A stretch of 64,000 bases of DNA from Wocania arenilitoris (GTDB lineage Bacteria; Bacteroidota; Bacteroidia; Flavobacteriales; Flavobacteriaceae). Below the pieces are notes generated by a model. The model worked only from the letters and a program-made list of their open reading frames with translations, searched no databases and had not been told where the DNA came from. How positions within the stretch are numbered: position 1 is the stretch's first letter; each line of letters starts with the position of its first letter. The stretch lies in contig NZ_JAKKDU010000001.1 in the NCBI RefSeq assembly GCF_021728535.1, positions 62,001 through 126,000 on the forward strand, read 5' to 3'. The position numbers and the translations under genes were made by a program. This document shows, piece after piece, positions 8,671-17,117 of the stretch.

Positions 8671-9795
8671 ATGTTTATAATGGAAGAAAATGATTTGCTT
8701 TACACTTTAGCTTTGCAACATGTACCCAATATTGGCGATATTACTGCAAAAAAACTCATTTCTCATTGTGGTTCTGCTGAAGCTGTTTTAAAAGAAAAAA
8801 AGCAAAACTTACTTAAAATTGGTGGTATTGGAGGTATTATTTTAGGCGATTTGTTTGAAGCTTATCATTTAAAAGAGGCAGAAAAAGAGATAAAATTTAT
8901 TAAACAAAACAAACTCAAGGTTTTGTATTTTAAAGACGAAAGTTATCCTGAAAAACTTAAGCATTGTATTGATGGTCCTATTTTACTATTTGAATCGGGA
9001 CATATTAATTTAAAACAACAACACATTATTAGTATTGTTGGCGCCAGAAAAATAACTACAAATGGAATAACTTTTTGTGAAAATTTGGTTGAAGCGCTTA
9101 CACCATATAACCCAATTATTGTTTCTGGTTTTGCATACGGAACAGATATTACTGCCCACAAAGCAGCATTAAAACATAACTTACAAACCATTGGTTGTTT
9201 AGCTCATGGGTTGCACACCATTTACCCGAAAGTGCATAAAAAGTATATGATTGATGTTGAAAAAAACGGTGGGTTTTTTACCGATTTTTGGAGTAGCGAT
9301 GCCTTTAATAAAAACAATTTTTTAAAACGAAATAGAATTATTGCTGGTTTAAGCGAAGCCACAATTGTTATAGAATCTGCCGAAAAAGGCGGAAGTTTAG
9401 TAACTGCCGATATTGCCAATTCTTACAATAGAGATGTGTTTGCAGTGCCTGGGCGCACAACCGATTCGCAAAGTGTAGGGTGTAATAATTTAATTAAACA
9501 CCAAAAAGCACACATGCTTTCTAACCCGTTAGATGTGCCTTATATTTTAAATTGGCAATTAGATACTTTGGCAAGCTTAACAACCAAAAAAAACATACAA
9601 AAGCAATTATTTGTTGAACTAGACACCACTGAAAAGAAGATTTATAATTACTTAAAAGAAAACGAAAAACAATTATTGGATGTAATAGCCATTAATTGCG
9701 ACATGCCCATTTTTAAAGTAGTTAGTATTTTGTTAAATATGGAATTAAAAGGTATTATTAGGCCTTTACCTGGGAAGTTGTTTGAGGTGGTCTAA
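8671..9795 (+). CDS. dprA: DNA-processing protein DprA
   Basis: 374 aa. N-terminal HhH-like region, then the Rossmann-like DprA fold with the family motifs SIVGARKIT, VSGFAYGTDITAHKAAL and the PGR loop (VFAVPGRTTDSQSVGCNNLI), and a C-terminal winged-helix DML1-like domain. DprA loads RecA on incoming single-stranded DNA in natural transformation. The start may be ATG 8671 or ATG 8680. Its last four bases overlap the convergent trpS end. Confidence 0.96.
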   Translation: MFIMEENDLLYTLALQHVPNIGDITAKKLISHCGSAEAVLKEKKQNLLKIGGIGGIILGDLFEAYHLKEAEKEIKFIKQNKLKVLYFKDESYPEKLKHCIDGPILLFESGHINLKQQHIISIVGARKITTNGITFCENLVEALTPYNPIIVSGFAYGTDITAHKAALKHNLQTIGCLAHGLHTIYPKVHKKYMIDVEKNGGFFTDFWSSDAFNKNNFLKRNRIIAGLSEATIVIESAEKGGSLVTADIANSYNRDVFAVPGRTTDSQSVGCNNLIKHQKAHMLSNPLDVPYILNWQLDTLASLTTKKNIQKQLFVELDTTEKKIYNYLKENEKQLLDVIAINCDMPIFKVVSILLNMELKGIIRPLPGKLFEVV

Positions 9796-10760
9796 TAACC
9801 AACCTTCTCCCTAACCCTACTTAAAACGGCATCAGCCACAATTTTTGCCTTTTCAGCACCTACAGCTAATGCAGCATCAACTTCATTAAGGTTGTTCATG
9901 TAGTAATTATAGCGCTCTCGCTGTTTAGCAAATTTTTCAATAATTAATTCAAATAAATCTTGTTTGGCGTGTCCGTAGCCATAACCGCCATTTTCGTAGT
10001 TGACTTTCATGGTTGTTATCTGTGTCTCAGAAGCTAATAAATTATAAAGTGTAAAACAGTTACAGGTTTTCCAATCTTTTGGTTCTTCAAGCGGTGTGCT
10101 ATCTGTTTTAATACCCATAATTTGTTTGCGCAGTTTCTTATCATCTAAAAATATGTTGATAATATTATTTCTACTCTTGCTCATTTTCTCTCCATCTGTA
10201 CCTGGAACAAGCTTTGTGTTTTCTTGTATTTTCCCTTCTGGCAACACAAACGTTTCACCCATTTTAGCATGAAAACGAGACGCCACATCGCGTGTCATTT
10301 CAATATGTTGTAATTGGTCTTTTCCAACAGGAACAAAGTTTGCATCATACAATAAAATATCTGCCGCCATTAGCATTGGGTAAGTAAATAATCCAGAATT
10401 AACATCCTCTAGCCTATCGGCTTTGTCTTTAAAACTATGTGCCAATGTTAAACGCTGGTATGGAAAAAAGCAACTTAAATGCCATGATAATTCGGTTACT
10501 TGTGGCACATCACTTTGTCTATAAAAAACGGTTTTTTCAATATCTAATCCAAAAGCTAACCATGTTGCTGCAGTAGAATAGGTGTTTTCTCGTAAAAGTG
10601 CCGCATCTTTAATTTGGGTTAGCGTATGTAAATTGGCAATAAATAAAAATGAATCGTTACTTGGGTTATTCGCCATTTCTATTGCTGGTATAATAGCGCC
10701 TAAAATATTTCCTAAGTGTGGAGTGCCTGTACTTTGTATGCCTGTTAGTATTCTTGCCAT
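9792..10760 (-). CDS. trpS: Tryptophanyl-tRNA synthetase
   Basis: 322 aa class I synthetase charging tRNA-Trp. It carries the HIGH-equivalent TPHLGN near residue 13 and GEKMSKSRNN for the KMSKS loop. The start at 10760 gives the canonical MARILTGIQSTG N-terminus; the frame continues upstream to 10844, but that extension is not conserved in character. The 3' end overlaps dprA by 4 bases. Confidence 0.97.
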   Translation of the reverse strand: MARILTGIQSTGTPHLGNILGAIIPAIEMANNPSNDSFLFIANLHTLTQIKDAALLRENTYSTAATWLAFGLDIEKTVFYRQSDVPQVTELSWHLSCFFPYQRLTLAHSFKDKADRLEDVNSGLFTYPMLMAADILLYDANFVPVGKDQLQHIEMTRDVASRFHAKMGETFVLPEGKIQENTKLVPGTDGEKMSKSRNNIINIFLDDKKLRKQIMGIKTDSTPLEEPKDWKTCNCFTLYNLLASETQITTMKVNYENGGYGYGHAKQDLFELIIEKFAKQRERYNYYMNNLNEVDAALAVGAEKAKIVADAVLSRVREKVGY

Positions 10761-10830
10761 AATTTGTCCTGTAAATACAAGATGGTTTTTAATTAAATAA
10801 CACTGCGAAAATACGTATTTGTTAGGCAAT

Positions 10831-10857
10831 AAAAAAAGTGGCAAAAGCCACTTTTTA
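10831..10857 (-). terminator. Intrinsic terminator of the GlsB-like gene
   Basis: 10-bp stem AAAAAGTGGC / GCCACTTTTT with an AAAA loop, T-rich on the minus strand, 24 bases downstream of the GlsB-like stop codon. Confidence 0.75.
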
Positions 10858-10880
10858 CTATAATATAAGCTAGGGTTTTC

Positions 10881-11123
10881 TTATTTTTTAAATAAGCCAG
10901 CTAAAAATAGAATAACAGATGCACCAATAGCTCCTGTTAAAATGTCTCCAACAACACCATCTATTAAAGAGATGTTTAGTTGCCCAAAAAGCCAATTACC
11001 AACAATACCACCAACAATACCAATAATAATGTTGAGCAATATTCCGAATCCGCCGCCTTTCATTAATTTACCAGCTAACCAGCCAGCAATAGCTCCAATT
11101 AAAAGTGAATACAGTAAACCCAT
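10881..11123 (-). CDS. GlsB/YeaQ/YmgE-family small membrane protein
   Basis: 80 aa, three hydrophobic segments rich in glycine (GAIAGWLAGKLMKGGGFGILLNI), typical of the transglycosylase-associated / GlsB family of stress-related inner-membrane proteins. Biochemical role is unknown despite the family name. Monocistronic, with its own terminator downstream. Confidence 0.9.
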   Translation of the reverse strand: MGLLYSLLIGAIAGWLAGKLMKGGGFGILLNIIIGIVGGIVGNWLFGQLNISLIDGVVGDILTGAIGASVILFLAGLFKK

Positions 11124-11175
11124 AATTTAAATATTTTAAAGTTAATATGTTTTAAAGATAATCAATTTATAATAG

Positions 11176-11183
11176 TATTTTTG
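11176..11183 (+). promoter_or_regulatory. -7 box (TATTTTTG) of the acyltransferase gene
   Basis: TAnnTTTG element ending 5 nt before the ATG at 11189, predicting a leaderless mRNA. The second acyltransferase gene in the window (53698) has the same arrangement. Confidence 0.5.
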
Positions 11184-11188
11184 GTTTA

Positions 11189-11926
11189 ATGAAAATTGTT
11201 AAGCATATTTTTTGGATACTTTATCGTATTTGGTTCTATATTCTTGTAGCTTCACCAATACTTATTATGTTTCCAATTCTTTTAATTTCTATTTTAAAAG
11301 AATCGTGGTATCCGTTCTTTTTTAAATTAGCACGTTTTTGGGCAAAATTCATTTTAATTGGTATGGGTTTTATATATATTATTGAGCGAGAACAAGTTCC
11401 CGAAAAAGATAAAAGTTATATGTTTATTGCAAACCACACATCAATGGCAGATATTATGCTTATGCTAGTTTCGGTTAAAAATCCGTTTGTTTTTGTTGGT
11501 AAAAAGGAGTTAGTTAAAATTCCGCTTTTTGGTTTTTTTTATAAGCGCACTTGTATTTTAGTTGATAGAAGCTCTGCTAAAAGCAGACAAGCTGTTTTTT
11601 TAAGAGCACAACGCCGATTGCAATCTGGATTAAGTATTTGTATTTTTCCTGAAGGAGGCGTGCCAGAAGAACATATTGAACTAGATAGCTTTAAAGATGG
11701 TGCGTTTAGACTAGCCATTAACCATAAAATCCCTATTGTACCATTAACATTTGCCGATAATAAAAAACGTTTTTCTTATACTTTTTTTAGCGGAAGCCCC
11801 GGAAAAATGCGTGTTAAAATTCATAAATTTTTACCTACTGAAAATTTAACCATTGAAGACACAAAATCTTTAAATGAGGAAGCAAGACAAATTATTTTAA
11901 AGCAATTGAATGCTTTTAAAAAATAA
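11189..11926 (+). CDS. 1-acyl-sn-glycerol-3-phosphate acyltransferase (PlsC family)
   Basis: 245 aa membrane-associated acyltransferase that should acylate the sn-2 position of lysophosphatidate to give phosphatidate. Motif I NHTSMAD (HX4D) is near residue 92 and motif III FPEGG near 155; a hydrophobic N-terminal segment covers about residues 8-35. Flanked by its own promoter box and a strong terminator, so monocistronic. Another family member lies at 53698-54441. Confidence 0.9.
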   Translation: MKIVKHIFWILYRIWFYILVASPILIMFPILLISILKESWYPFFFKLARFWAKFILIGMGFIYIIEREQVPEKDKSYMFIANHTSMADIMLMLVSVKNPFVFVGKKELVKIPLFGFFYKRTCILVDRSSAKSRQAVFLRAQRRLQSGLSICIFPEGGVPEEHIELDSFKDGAFRLAINHKIPIVPLTFADNKKRFSYTFFSGSPGKMRVKIHKFLPTENLTIEDTKSLNEEARQIILKQLNAFKK

Positions 11927-11954
11927 AAACTGCTCTGGGGAGAGCAGTTTTTTT
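11926..11954 (+). terminator. Bidirectional intrinsic terminator
   Basis: AAAACTGCTCT / AGAGCAGTTTT stem with GGGG loop and T-tracts on both sides. It serves the acyltransferase gene on the plus strand and can stop the minus-strand ECF operon. Confidence 0.85.
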
Positions 11955-11989
11955 GATATTGATTTTCGAGCTTAAAGAAAATCAATATC
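11955..11989. repeat. 13-bp perfect inverted repeat between convergent genes
   Basis: GATATTGATTTTC and its exact complement separated by 9 bases, immediately next to the bidirectional terminator. No T-tract follows directly on either strand. Function is unknown; it may stabilise the 3' end of the minus-strand message. Confidence 0.6.
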
Positions 11990-12006
11990 TAGATCTAACC
12001 AAAAAC

Positions 12007-13551
12007 CTAGAACTTAATGGCAAACCCGGTATAAACCCCAATAAAATAAGGCTTAAAATTACCAGATGTATTATTAAACGTATTGATTTGATATTTGAAC
12101 ATAGGCTCTAAATTCAAATCTATCTTTTTTGAAAATTTATAATTAAATCCTAAACCAAAATTAGCACTATAACTTACTTTATTAATGTTAGTTGCTTCGC
12201 CTAAAAGAATTATCGACCCAGCATTCTCTGAAAAAATCTCGTTTTTATTTAAAAATAAGGAACTAAATCCGCCAATAAGATTAATTCCTAATTTTTTATT
12301 TGTAAGTGCATATTGAATTTCTAAAGGCACTTCAATATAGCCCATGTCTTGATTAATAGATGTGTTTGAGTTTTGAGTAAATACCTCAGGTCTTTTAGCA
12401 GAGCTTAAGTTTTGTCTACTAATAACCGAAACAGAGCTAACGCTACTATTATCACTTGCACTTATATTTTGTAATGAGCTAGAGCTGCTACTAGCGCTAA
12501 GAGATTGAAAAACCACTACATTATTAGTGTTATAGCCTAAATTAACTTTATTTACACCTGTACGTATACTTAATTTCTTGTTAACTGCATAACTAGCCTT
12601 AATGCCATAACTCATATTAAGCTCTCCAGTTTTAGAGTTGTTGTTAAACTGTGGGTCTATTGAAGATCCTTCTCCTAAACTACTAAAATAAACAGGCGCA
12701 GCGTTAGGGACTATACTCCACCTGTTTAATTTTTCGTCTTTCTCTTCTTCAATAATATCTTTGTTTTTATCTAAAACGTCTTCAATAGTAATATTCTCCT
12801 CTTTGTTATTTGCGACAGTATTAGTTTTGGTTATTGAGTTTGTCGAAACATCGTTTGGGTTAACTTTTGCAACAGTATTATTTGTTGTTGTGCTATTAAT
12901 TATTTCTGTTGTTTTATTTTTATCAATTTGTGAGATTTCATTTTCCTTTTTTATTGCCTCATTATCTTTTAAGTTTTTAGCAATTGCCGTTTTGTTATCG
13001 TTTTTTAAAATGGAATTAGAAACAGTTAATTTTTTATTTGAATTTTGATGTTCTTTTAACTTACTTTCATTTTTATTTTTTGATGAAGTATTTTCGGCAA
13101 CCGAAGTTTTGTTTGAAGGAGTAATGTTTTTTAGTGCATCTTCAGTTTTTGTGCCTGAAGCTTTTTCAGAAGAATCCTTTTCTATATTCGATTCAGCAAC
13201 AGCTTCTTTTTCATTTATAATTTCTTCTTCTTTTTTATTAGAATTAATTAAAGGATTGTTATCATTTTTATTTAAATCATCTAAAACCTCATCTTTAGTA
13301 TCTACCACTTGAGTAGGTTCAATATTGTCAGAATCATTTCTGCCAGAATCATTTAAAAACAAACCACCAACTGTTAATAATAATAATAGTAATGCCGCAA
13401 CGCCTGCATAACGCCACCAAATAGGAATAACGCGCCTTTTTTTCTTATTAAGTTCTGCTTCTATATTTTTCCAAACAGCATCACTAGGAGTCGCTTCAAA
13501 ATCTTTAAAGCGTTCTTGAAATAATCTGTCTATATGTTTTTTATCACTCAT
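12007..13551 (-). CDS. Membrane-anchored protein with C-terminal outer-membrane beta-barrel domain, partner of ECF sigma factor
   Basis: 514 aa. A cytoplasmic-looking N-terminus (about residues 1-40, ERFKDFEATPSDAVWKNIEAEL) precedes a strong transmembrane helix near 44-66. Then comes about 200 residues of low-complexity Asn/Lys/Glu/Thr linker, and a C-terminal domain (about 280-514) with alternating beta strands like PorT/OmpA-type small barrels, ending in F. Its start overlaps the sigma gene stop by one base. The position and N-terminal architecture suggest an anti-sigma or signal-sensing role; this is inference, as no classical anti-sigma domain is obvious. The combination of an inner-membrane helix and an outer-membrane-type barrel is unusual topologically. 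Confidence 0.75.
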   Translation of the reverse strand: MSDKKHIDRLFQERFKDFEATPSDAVWKNIEAELNKKKRRVIPIWWRYAGVAALLLLLLTVGGLFLNDSGRNDSDNIEPTQVVDTKDEVLDDLNKNDNNPLINSNKKEEEIINEKEAVAESNIEKDSSEKASGTKTEDALKNITPSNKTSVAENTSSKNKNESKLKEHQNSNKKLTVSNSILKNDNKTAIAKNLKDNEAIKKENEISQIDKNKTTEIINSTTTNNTVAKVNPNDVSTNSITKTNTVANNKEENITIEDVLDKNKDIIEEEKDEKLNRWSIVPNAAPVYFSSLGEGSSIDPQFNNNSKTGELNMSYGIKASYAVNKKLSIRTGVNKVNLGYNTNNVVVFQSLSASSSSSSLQNISASDNSSVSSVSVISRQNLSSAKRPEVFTQNSNTSINQDMGYIEVPLEIQYALTNKKLGINLIGGFSSLFLNKNEIFSENAGSIILLGEATNINKVSYSANFGLGFNYKFSKKIDLNLEPMFKYQINTFNNTSGNFKPYFIGVYTGFAIKF

Positions 13552-14093
13552 TATAAGGATTGTAAACGTTGTCTTGTTTTATAGTTTTCAATAATGTCTT
13601 TCAAAATCTGTCGCGCACGCGCTAAATTAGATTTTGATGTACCTATATTTATGTTTAGCATTTCTGCTATTTCTTTATGTGAGTAGCCGTCTAAAACATA
13701 AAGGTTAAACACTAACCTATAACGGTCTGGCAACTCTTGAATTATTTTTAAGAGATATTCTAAAGGCACATTATCTTCGTCTATATCTAATTCAACCTCA
13801 TCGGTTACATTTTCATTTATAATATCAAAAATCTTTTCGTTTCTATAGCGTTGTAAAACGGTGTTTATGGTTATTCGTTTTAACCAACCCTCAAAAGAGC
13901 CTTTGCTTTTATATTGCTCTATTTTATTAAAAATGATTAAAAAAGCGTCTTGCAGGTTGTCTTCTGCTTCGGCATAGTTTCTCGAATACTTTAAGCACAC
14001 AGAGAATAGTTTACTCGAAAAGAGTTTGTATAGTTCTCCTTGGGCTTTAGTATCATTAATTCTACAATTTTCTATGAGTTGGTTTAAACTCAA
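13551..14093 (-). CDS. ECF-type RNA polymerase sigma factor
   Basis: 180 aa with sigma region 2 (about residues 20-90; AEDNLQDAFLIIF and GWLKRITINTVLQRYR) and region 4 (about 125-175; LPDRYRLVFNLYVLDGYSHKEIAEMLNI). It belongs to the extracytoplasmic-function group, directing RNA polymerase to a small regulon. It sits between a lipoprotein gene (30 nt upstream) and the TM/barrel gene (1-nt overlap). An ECF-like promoter motif precedes the operon, implying autoregulation. Confidence 0.95.
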   Translation of the reverse strand: MSLNQLIENCRINDTKAQGELYKLFSSKLFSVCLKYSRNYAEAEDNLQDAFLIIFNKIEQYKSKGSFEGWLKRITINTVLQRYRNEKIFDIINENVTDEVELDIDEDNVPLEYLLKIIQELPDRYRLVFNLYVLDGYSHKEIAEMLNINIGTSKSNLARARQILKDIIENYKTRQRLQSL

Positions 14094-14123
14094 ATTAAAA
14101 CACGTATTTATTAATACTTAAAC

Positions 14124-14534
14124 TTAATTTGTAACAGAAACTTCTTTAATTAAGTATTGGTCTTCTCCATTTGCATCTTCTCCTTGCCAAAACTTAAAAA
14201 TATATGACCCATTACTGGTTACAACAAAATTAAAGGTTGCATCTACTAACTCATCTGTTAGTGTTTGGCAATCTCTATCATCAAACACATAATTTATGGC
14301 AGCAACAGTACGCTCGTTGTTTTCCTTCAAATAATAAAACTCTTTAAAAGAATGACATGTTGAAGGCTTAAAATAAGAAACGGTTATAGGGTAAGTTTCT
14401 CCTAAAGTAAACTCATCTGGAATTTCAACACTTTCAATAGGTAAGATTTCAAAGCTATAGTTTGAGCTATCATCATCAATACTACATGAAGCAAATAAAA
14501 ATAAAGCTAAGCTTAGGGTGACTAACTTTTTCAT
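14124..14534 (-). CDS. Small lipoprotein heading the ECF sigma operon
   Basis: 136 aa, signal peptide with lipobox FASC (Cys near residue 17), then an acidic linker and a compact domain with two further cysteines (STCHSF, DRDC). No recognised family. First gene of the operon lipoprotein-sigma-TM/barrel; a motif ACGCAACC-N15-CATCTA lies 48 to 76 bases upstream of its ATG. It could be a signal sensor or a target of the sigma factor; this is an inference from position. Confidence 0.8.
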   Translation of the reverse strand: MKKLVTLSLALFLFASCSIDDDSSNYSFEILPIESVEIPDEFTLGETYPITVSYFKPSTCHSFKEFYYLKENNERTVAAINYVFDDRDCQTLTDELVDATFNFVVTSNGSYIFKFWQGEDANGEDQYLIKEVSVTN

Positions 14535-14581
14535 TGCAAATAATTTTAATTTTGTTTTTTAATACCTGTTTTTGTCTTTTA

Positions 14582-14610
14582 TAGATGCTAAACAAACAAA
14601 AAGGTTGCGT
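14582..14610 (-). promoter_or_regulatory. ECF-type promoter motif, site 1 (sigma operon)
   Basis: On the minus strand, ACGCAACC (14603-14610), a 15-base spacer, then CATCTA (14582-14587). The AAC core upstream and a TCTA-containing downstream element at 15-16 base spacing are typical of ECF sigma promoters. The same bipartite motif with identical spacing occurs at 15800-15828 and 53227-53255. Confidence 0.65.
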
Positions 14611-14631
14611 GAGATATTAATTTAATTGTAT

Positions 14632-14660
14632 AAAAAATCCCGATAAATCGGGATTTTTTA
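14632..14660 (-). terminator. Intrinsic terminator of recA
   Basis: AAAAAATCCCGAT / ATCGGGATTTTTT hairpin immediately after the recA stop codon; T-tract on the minus strand. It insulates the ECF operon promoter at 14582-14610 from recA transcription. Confidence 0.9.
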
Positions 14661-14661
14661 T

Positions 14662-15666
14662 TTATTCTGATGCTTTTAAAGCAGTTCTAATTTTATCTTC
14701 GAGCTCTTCCATAAGTTCTGGATTGTCTTTTATAATGGCCTTTACAGCGTCTCGCCCTTGCCCGAGTTTAGTATCATCATAACTAAACCACGAGCCGCTT
14801 TTTTTAACTATTTCGTGCTCTACGGCTACATCTAAAATTTCTCCTACTTTACTTACGCCTTCGCCATACATGATATCAAATTCAGCAAGTTTAAAAGGTG
14901 GAGCCACTTTGTTTTTAACCACTTTTACTCTGGTTTTATTTCCTAAAACACTGCCGTTACTGTCTTTAATTTGAGTTGATCGACGAATATCTAACCTAAC
15001 CGAAGCATAAAATTTTAAGGCATTACCTCCTGTTGTGGTTTCTGGGTTACCAAACATAACCCCAATTTTTTCGCGTAATTGGTTAATAAAAATTACAGTG
15101 CAATTGGTTTTACTTATTGAGCCCGTAAGTTTTCTTAAAGCCTGAGACATTAAACGTGCGTGTAAGCCCATTTTTGAGTCGCCCATTTCGCCTTCAATTT
15201 CACTTTTAGGTGTTAATGCTGCAACAGAATCTATAACCACAATGTCTATAGCGCCAGAGCGAATTAAATTATCGGTAATTTCTAAAGCTTGCTCGCCATT
15301 ATCGGGTTGAGAAATAATTAAATTATCAATATCTACACCTAGTTTTTCTGCATAAAACCTATCAAAAGCATGTTCTGCATCAATAAATGCGGCAATCCCG
15401 CCAGCTTTTTGAGCTTCAGCAATAGCATGTAAGGTTAATGTGGTTTTACCAGATGATTCTGGGCCGTAAATTTCAATAACTCGACCACGCGGATAACCAC
15501 CAACGCCTAAGGCAATATCTAAACCTAACGACCCTGAAGGAATGGCATCAACATCTTCAACAGCGGCATCGCTCATTTTCATTACAGTACCTTTTCCGTA
15601 TGCTTTGTCTAATTTATCTAATGTAAGCTTTAATGCTTTTAATTTTGCTTCTTTTTCGTTACTCAT
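14662..15666 (-). CDS. recA: Recombinase RecA
   Basis: 334 aa, full-length RecA, the ATP-dependent strand-exchange protein of homologous recombination and SOS. Walker A GPESSGKT at residues 68-75, Walker B region [11 protein letters not shown]2 loop around [16 protein letters not shown], and an acidic C-terminal tail. Monocistronic with its own terminator. Confidence 0.99.
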   Translation of the reverse strand: MSNEKEAKLKALKLTLDKLDKAYGKGTVMKMSDAAVEDVDAIPSGSLGLDIALGVGGYPRGRVIEIYGPESSGKTTLTLHAIAEAQKAGGIAAFIDAEHAFDRFYAEKLGVDIDNLIISQPDNGEQALEITDNLIRSGAIDIVVIDSVAALTPKSEIEGEMGDSKMGLHARLMSQALRKLTGSISKTNCTVIFINQLREKIGVMFGNPETTTGGNALKFYASVRLDIRRSTQIKDSNGSVLGNKTRVKVVKNKVAPPFKLAEFDIMYGEGVSKVGEILDVAVEHEIVKKSGSWFSYDDTKLGQGRDAVKAIIKDNPELMEELEDKIRTALKASE

Positions 15667-15799
15667 TATTCTGTTTTTCTGAAATTATAACTGCTAAAAT
15701 ACTACAACTTTTTTCATGTTACAATAATAGTTTTCAACATAAAAATTTTAACCAAATAAATCTTTTTTTGATAATATTTAGAACGAATGTAAAAACGCC

Positions 15800-15828
15800 A
15801 CGCAACCTTTTCACATATTTTGCATCTA
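15800..15828 (+). promoter_or_regulatory. ECF-type promoter motif, site 2 (upstream of a gene-free transcript)
   Basis: ACGCAACC (15800-15807), 15-base spacer, CATCTA (15823-15828), identical in layout to sites 1 and 3. The predicted start is about 15834. No ORF of useful length follows before the terminator at 15908-15941. Confidence 0.55.
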
Positions 15829-15833
15829 AATAT

Positions 15834-15941
15834 TAAAAGCGGGAAAAATTTTGCTATGAAATTTACCTAATGATGGTTTGAATATAGACTAGCTCGAACT
15901 GTTTTATAAAGCACTTTATGTTATATTAAGGTGCTTTTTTT
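15834..15941 (+). ncRNA. Candidate ECF-dependent small RNA
   Basis: A stretch of about 108 bases bounded on the left by the ECF-like promoter motif and on the right by an intrinsic terminator. Only tiny ORFs (4 codons or fewer from the visible ATGs) exist inside it, so a regulatory RNA is the simplest reading. Alternatives are a decayed lipoprotein gene that kept its promoter, or an attenuated leader for trhO. Confidence 0.4.
15908..15941 (+). terminator. Intrinsic terminator in the recA-trhO gap
   Basis: Stem AAAGCACTTTA / TTAAGGTGCTTT (11 pairs with one G-U) followed by seven T. There is no annotated plus-strand gene upstream of it within the gap, so it demands a transcript starting between 15667 and 15907. 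Confidence 0.75.
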
Positions 15942-15951
15942 ATGCAAATTA

Positions 15952-15981
15952 TTGTGCTATGCTTTTAAAATTGTACTTTTG
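15952..15981 (+). promoter_or_regulatory. Housekeeping promoter of trhO
   Basis: TTG (15952-15954), 19-base spacer, TACTTTTG (15974-15981), matching the Bacteroidota -33/-7 pattern. It predicts a leader of about 60 bases before the ATG at 16044. Confidence 0.6.
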
Positions 15982-16043
15982 TATCCTTAAAATACTTCTT
16001 TTATCCGCGTAAAGCGGTGTTAACCTTAAAACATTAGTATAGC

Positions 16044-17117
16044 ATGCAACTGTACAATAAATTAAGCGCTAAAGAAAGAGCAGAATTAATCGAAAAAGCA
16101 GGTAAAGATCGATTAACACTTTCTTTTTATCAATATGCTAAAATTGCCAATCCTAAAGCCTTTAGAGATCAATTATTTATTGCTTGGAACGCCTTAGATG
16201 TTCTAGGTAGAATTTATGTAGCTCAAGAAGGCATTAATGGGCAACTATCACTTCCAGCAGATCGTTTTAACGAATTTAAAGCGCATTTAGATACCATTGA
16301 ATTTTTAAAAGGTATCCGGTTAAATATTGCTATAGAGCAAGACAATAAATCGTTTTTAAAGCTTAAAGTAAAGGTGCGCCACAAAATTGTTGCCGATGGT
16401 TTAAATGATGATACTTTTGATGTTCGCAATAAAGGTATTCATGTTGGTGCCGAAAAGTTTAATGAACTTATTGAAGACGATAAAACTGTTTTGGTTGATA
16501 TGCGTAATCATTACGAAAGCGAAATAGGGCATTTTAAAAACGCCGTTACTCCAGATGTAGATACGTTTAGAGAATCTTTAGATATTATTGAAGATGATTT
16601 AAAAGATTACAAAGAAGATAAAAACTTAGTTATGTATTGTACTGGTGGTATTCGTTGCGAAAAAGCTAGTGCGTATTTTAAACATAAAGGCTTTAAAAAT
16701 GTATATCAGTTAGAAGGTGGTATTATTGAATACACAAGGCAAGTAAACGAAAAGCAGTTAGAAAATAAGTTTATTGGTAAAAATTTTGTTTTTGATGAAC
16801 GAAGAGCAGAGAAAATAAGTGACGATGTAATTGCATGTTGCCACCAATGTGGTAACCCAGCAGATATCCATACCAATTGTGCTAATGATGCTTGCCACTT
16901 ATTATTTATTCAATGTGATGCTTGTAAAGCAGAAATGGATAATTGCTGTTCTACAGCGTGCAAAGAAGTAAATGCTTTACCTTACGAAGAACAAAAAGAA
17001 CTTCGAAAAGGGCAAGGAAATAGTAATGATATTTTTAAAAAAGGTCGAGCAGATCACTTGCCATATAAAAAAGATTTAAGAAATATTTTTGAAGTTTTAA
17101 AAAAGAAAGAAGCTTGA
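16044..17117 (+). CDS. trhO: tRNA uridine(34) hydroxylase TrhO (YceA-type rhodanese)
   Basis: 357 aa. N-terminal UPF0176 domain (about residues 10-120), rhodanese domain (about 130-235) with the catalytic loop CTGGIRC (Cys199), and a C-terminal cysteine-rich tail (CCHQCGNPADIHTNC...CDACKAEMDNCC) seen in many long family members. TrhO makes 5-hydroxyuridine at the wobble position of tRNAs using O2. Length fits the family. Confidence 0.95.
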   Translation: MQLYNKLSAKERAELIEKAGKDRLTLSFYQYAKIANPKAFRDQLFIAWNALDVLGRIYVAQEGINGQLSLPADRFNEFKAHLDTIEFLKGIRLNIAIEQDNKSFLKLKVKVRHKIVADGLNDDTFDVRNKGIHVGAEKFNELIEDDKTVLVDMRNHYESEIGHFKNAVTPDVDTFRESLDIIEDDLKDYKEDKNLVMYCTGGIRCEKASAYFKHKGFKNVYQLEGGIIEYTRQVNEKQLENKFIGKNFVFDERRAEKISDDVIACCHQCGNPADIHTNCANDACHLLFIQCDACKAEMDNCCSTACKEVNALPYEEQKELRKGQGNSNDIFKKGRADHLPYKKDLRNIFEVLKKKEA

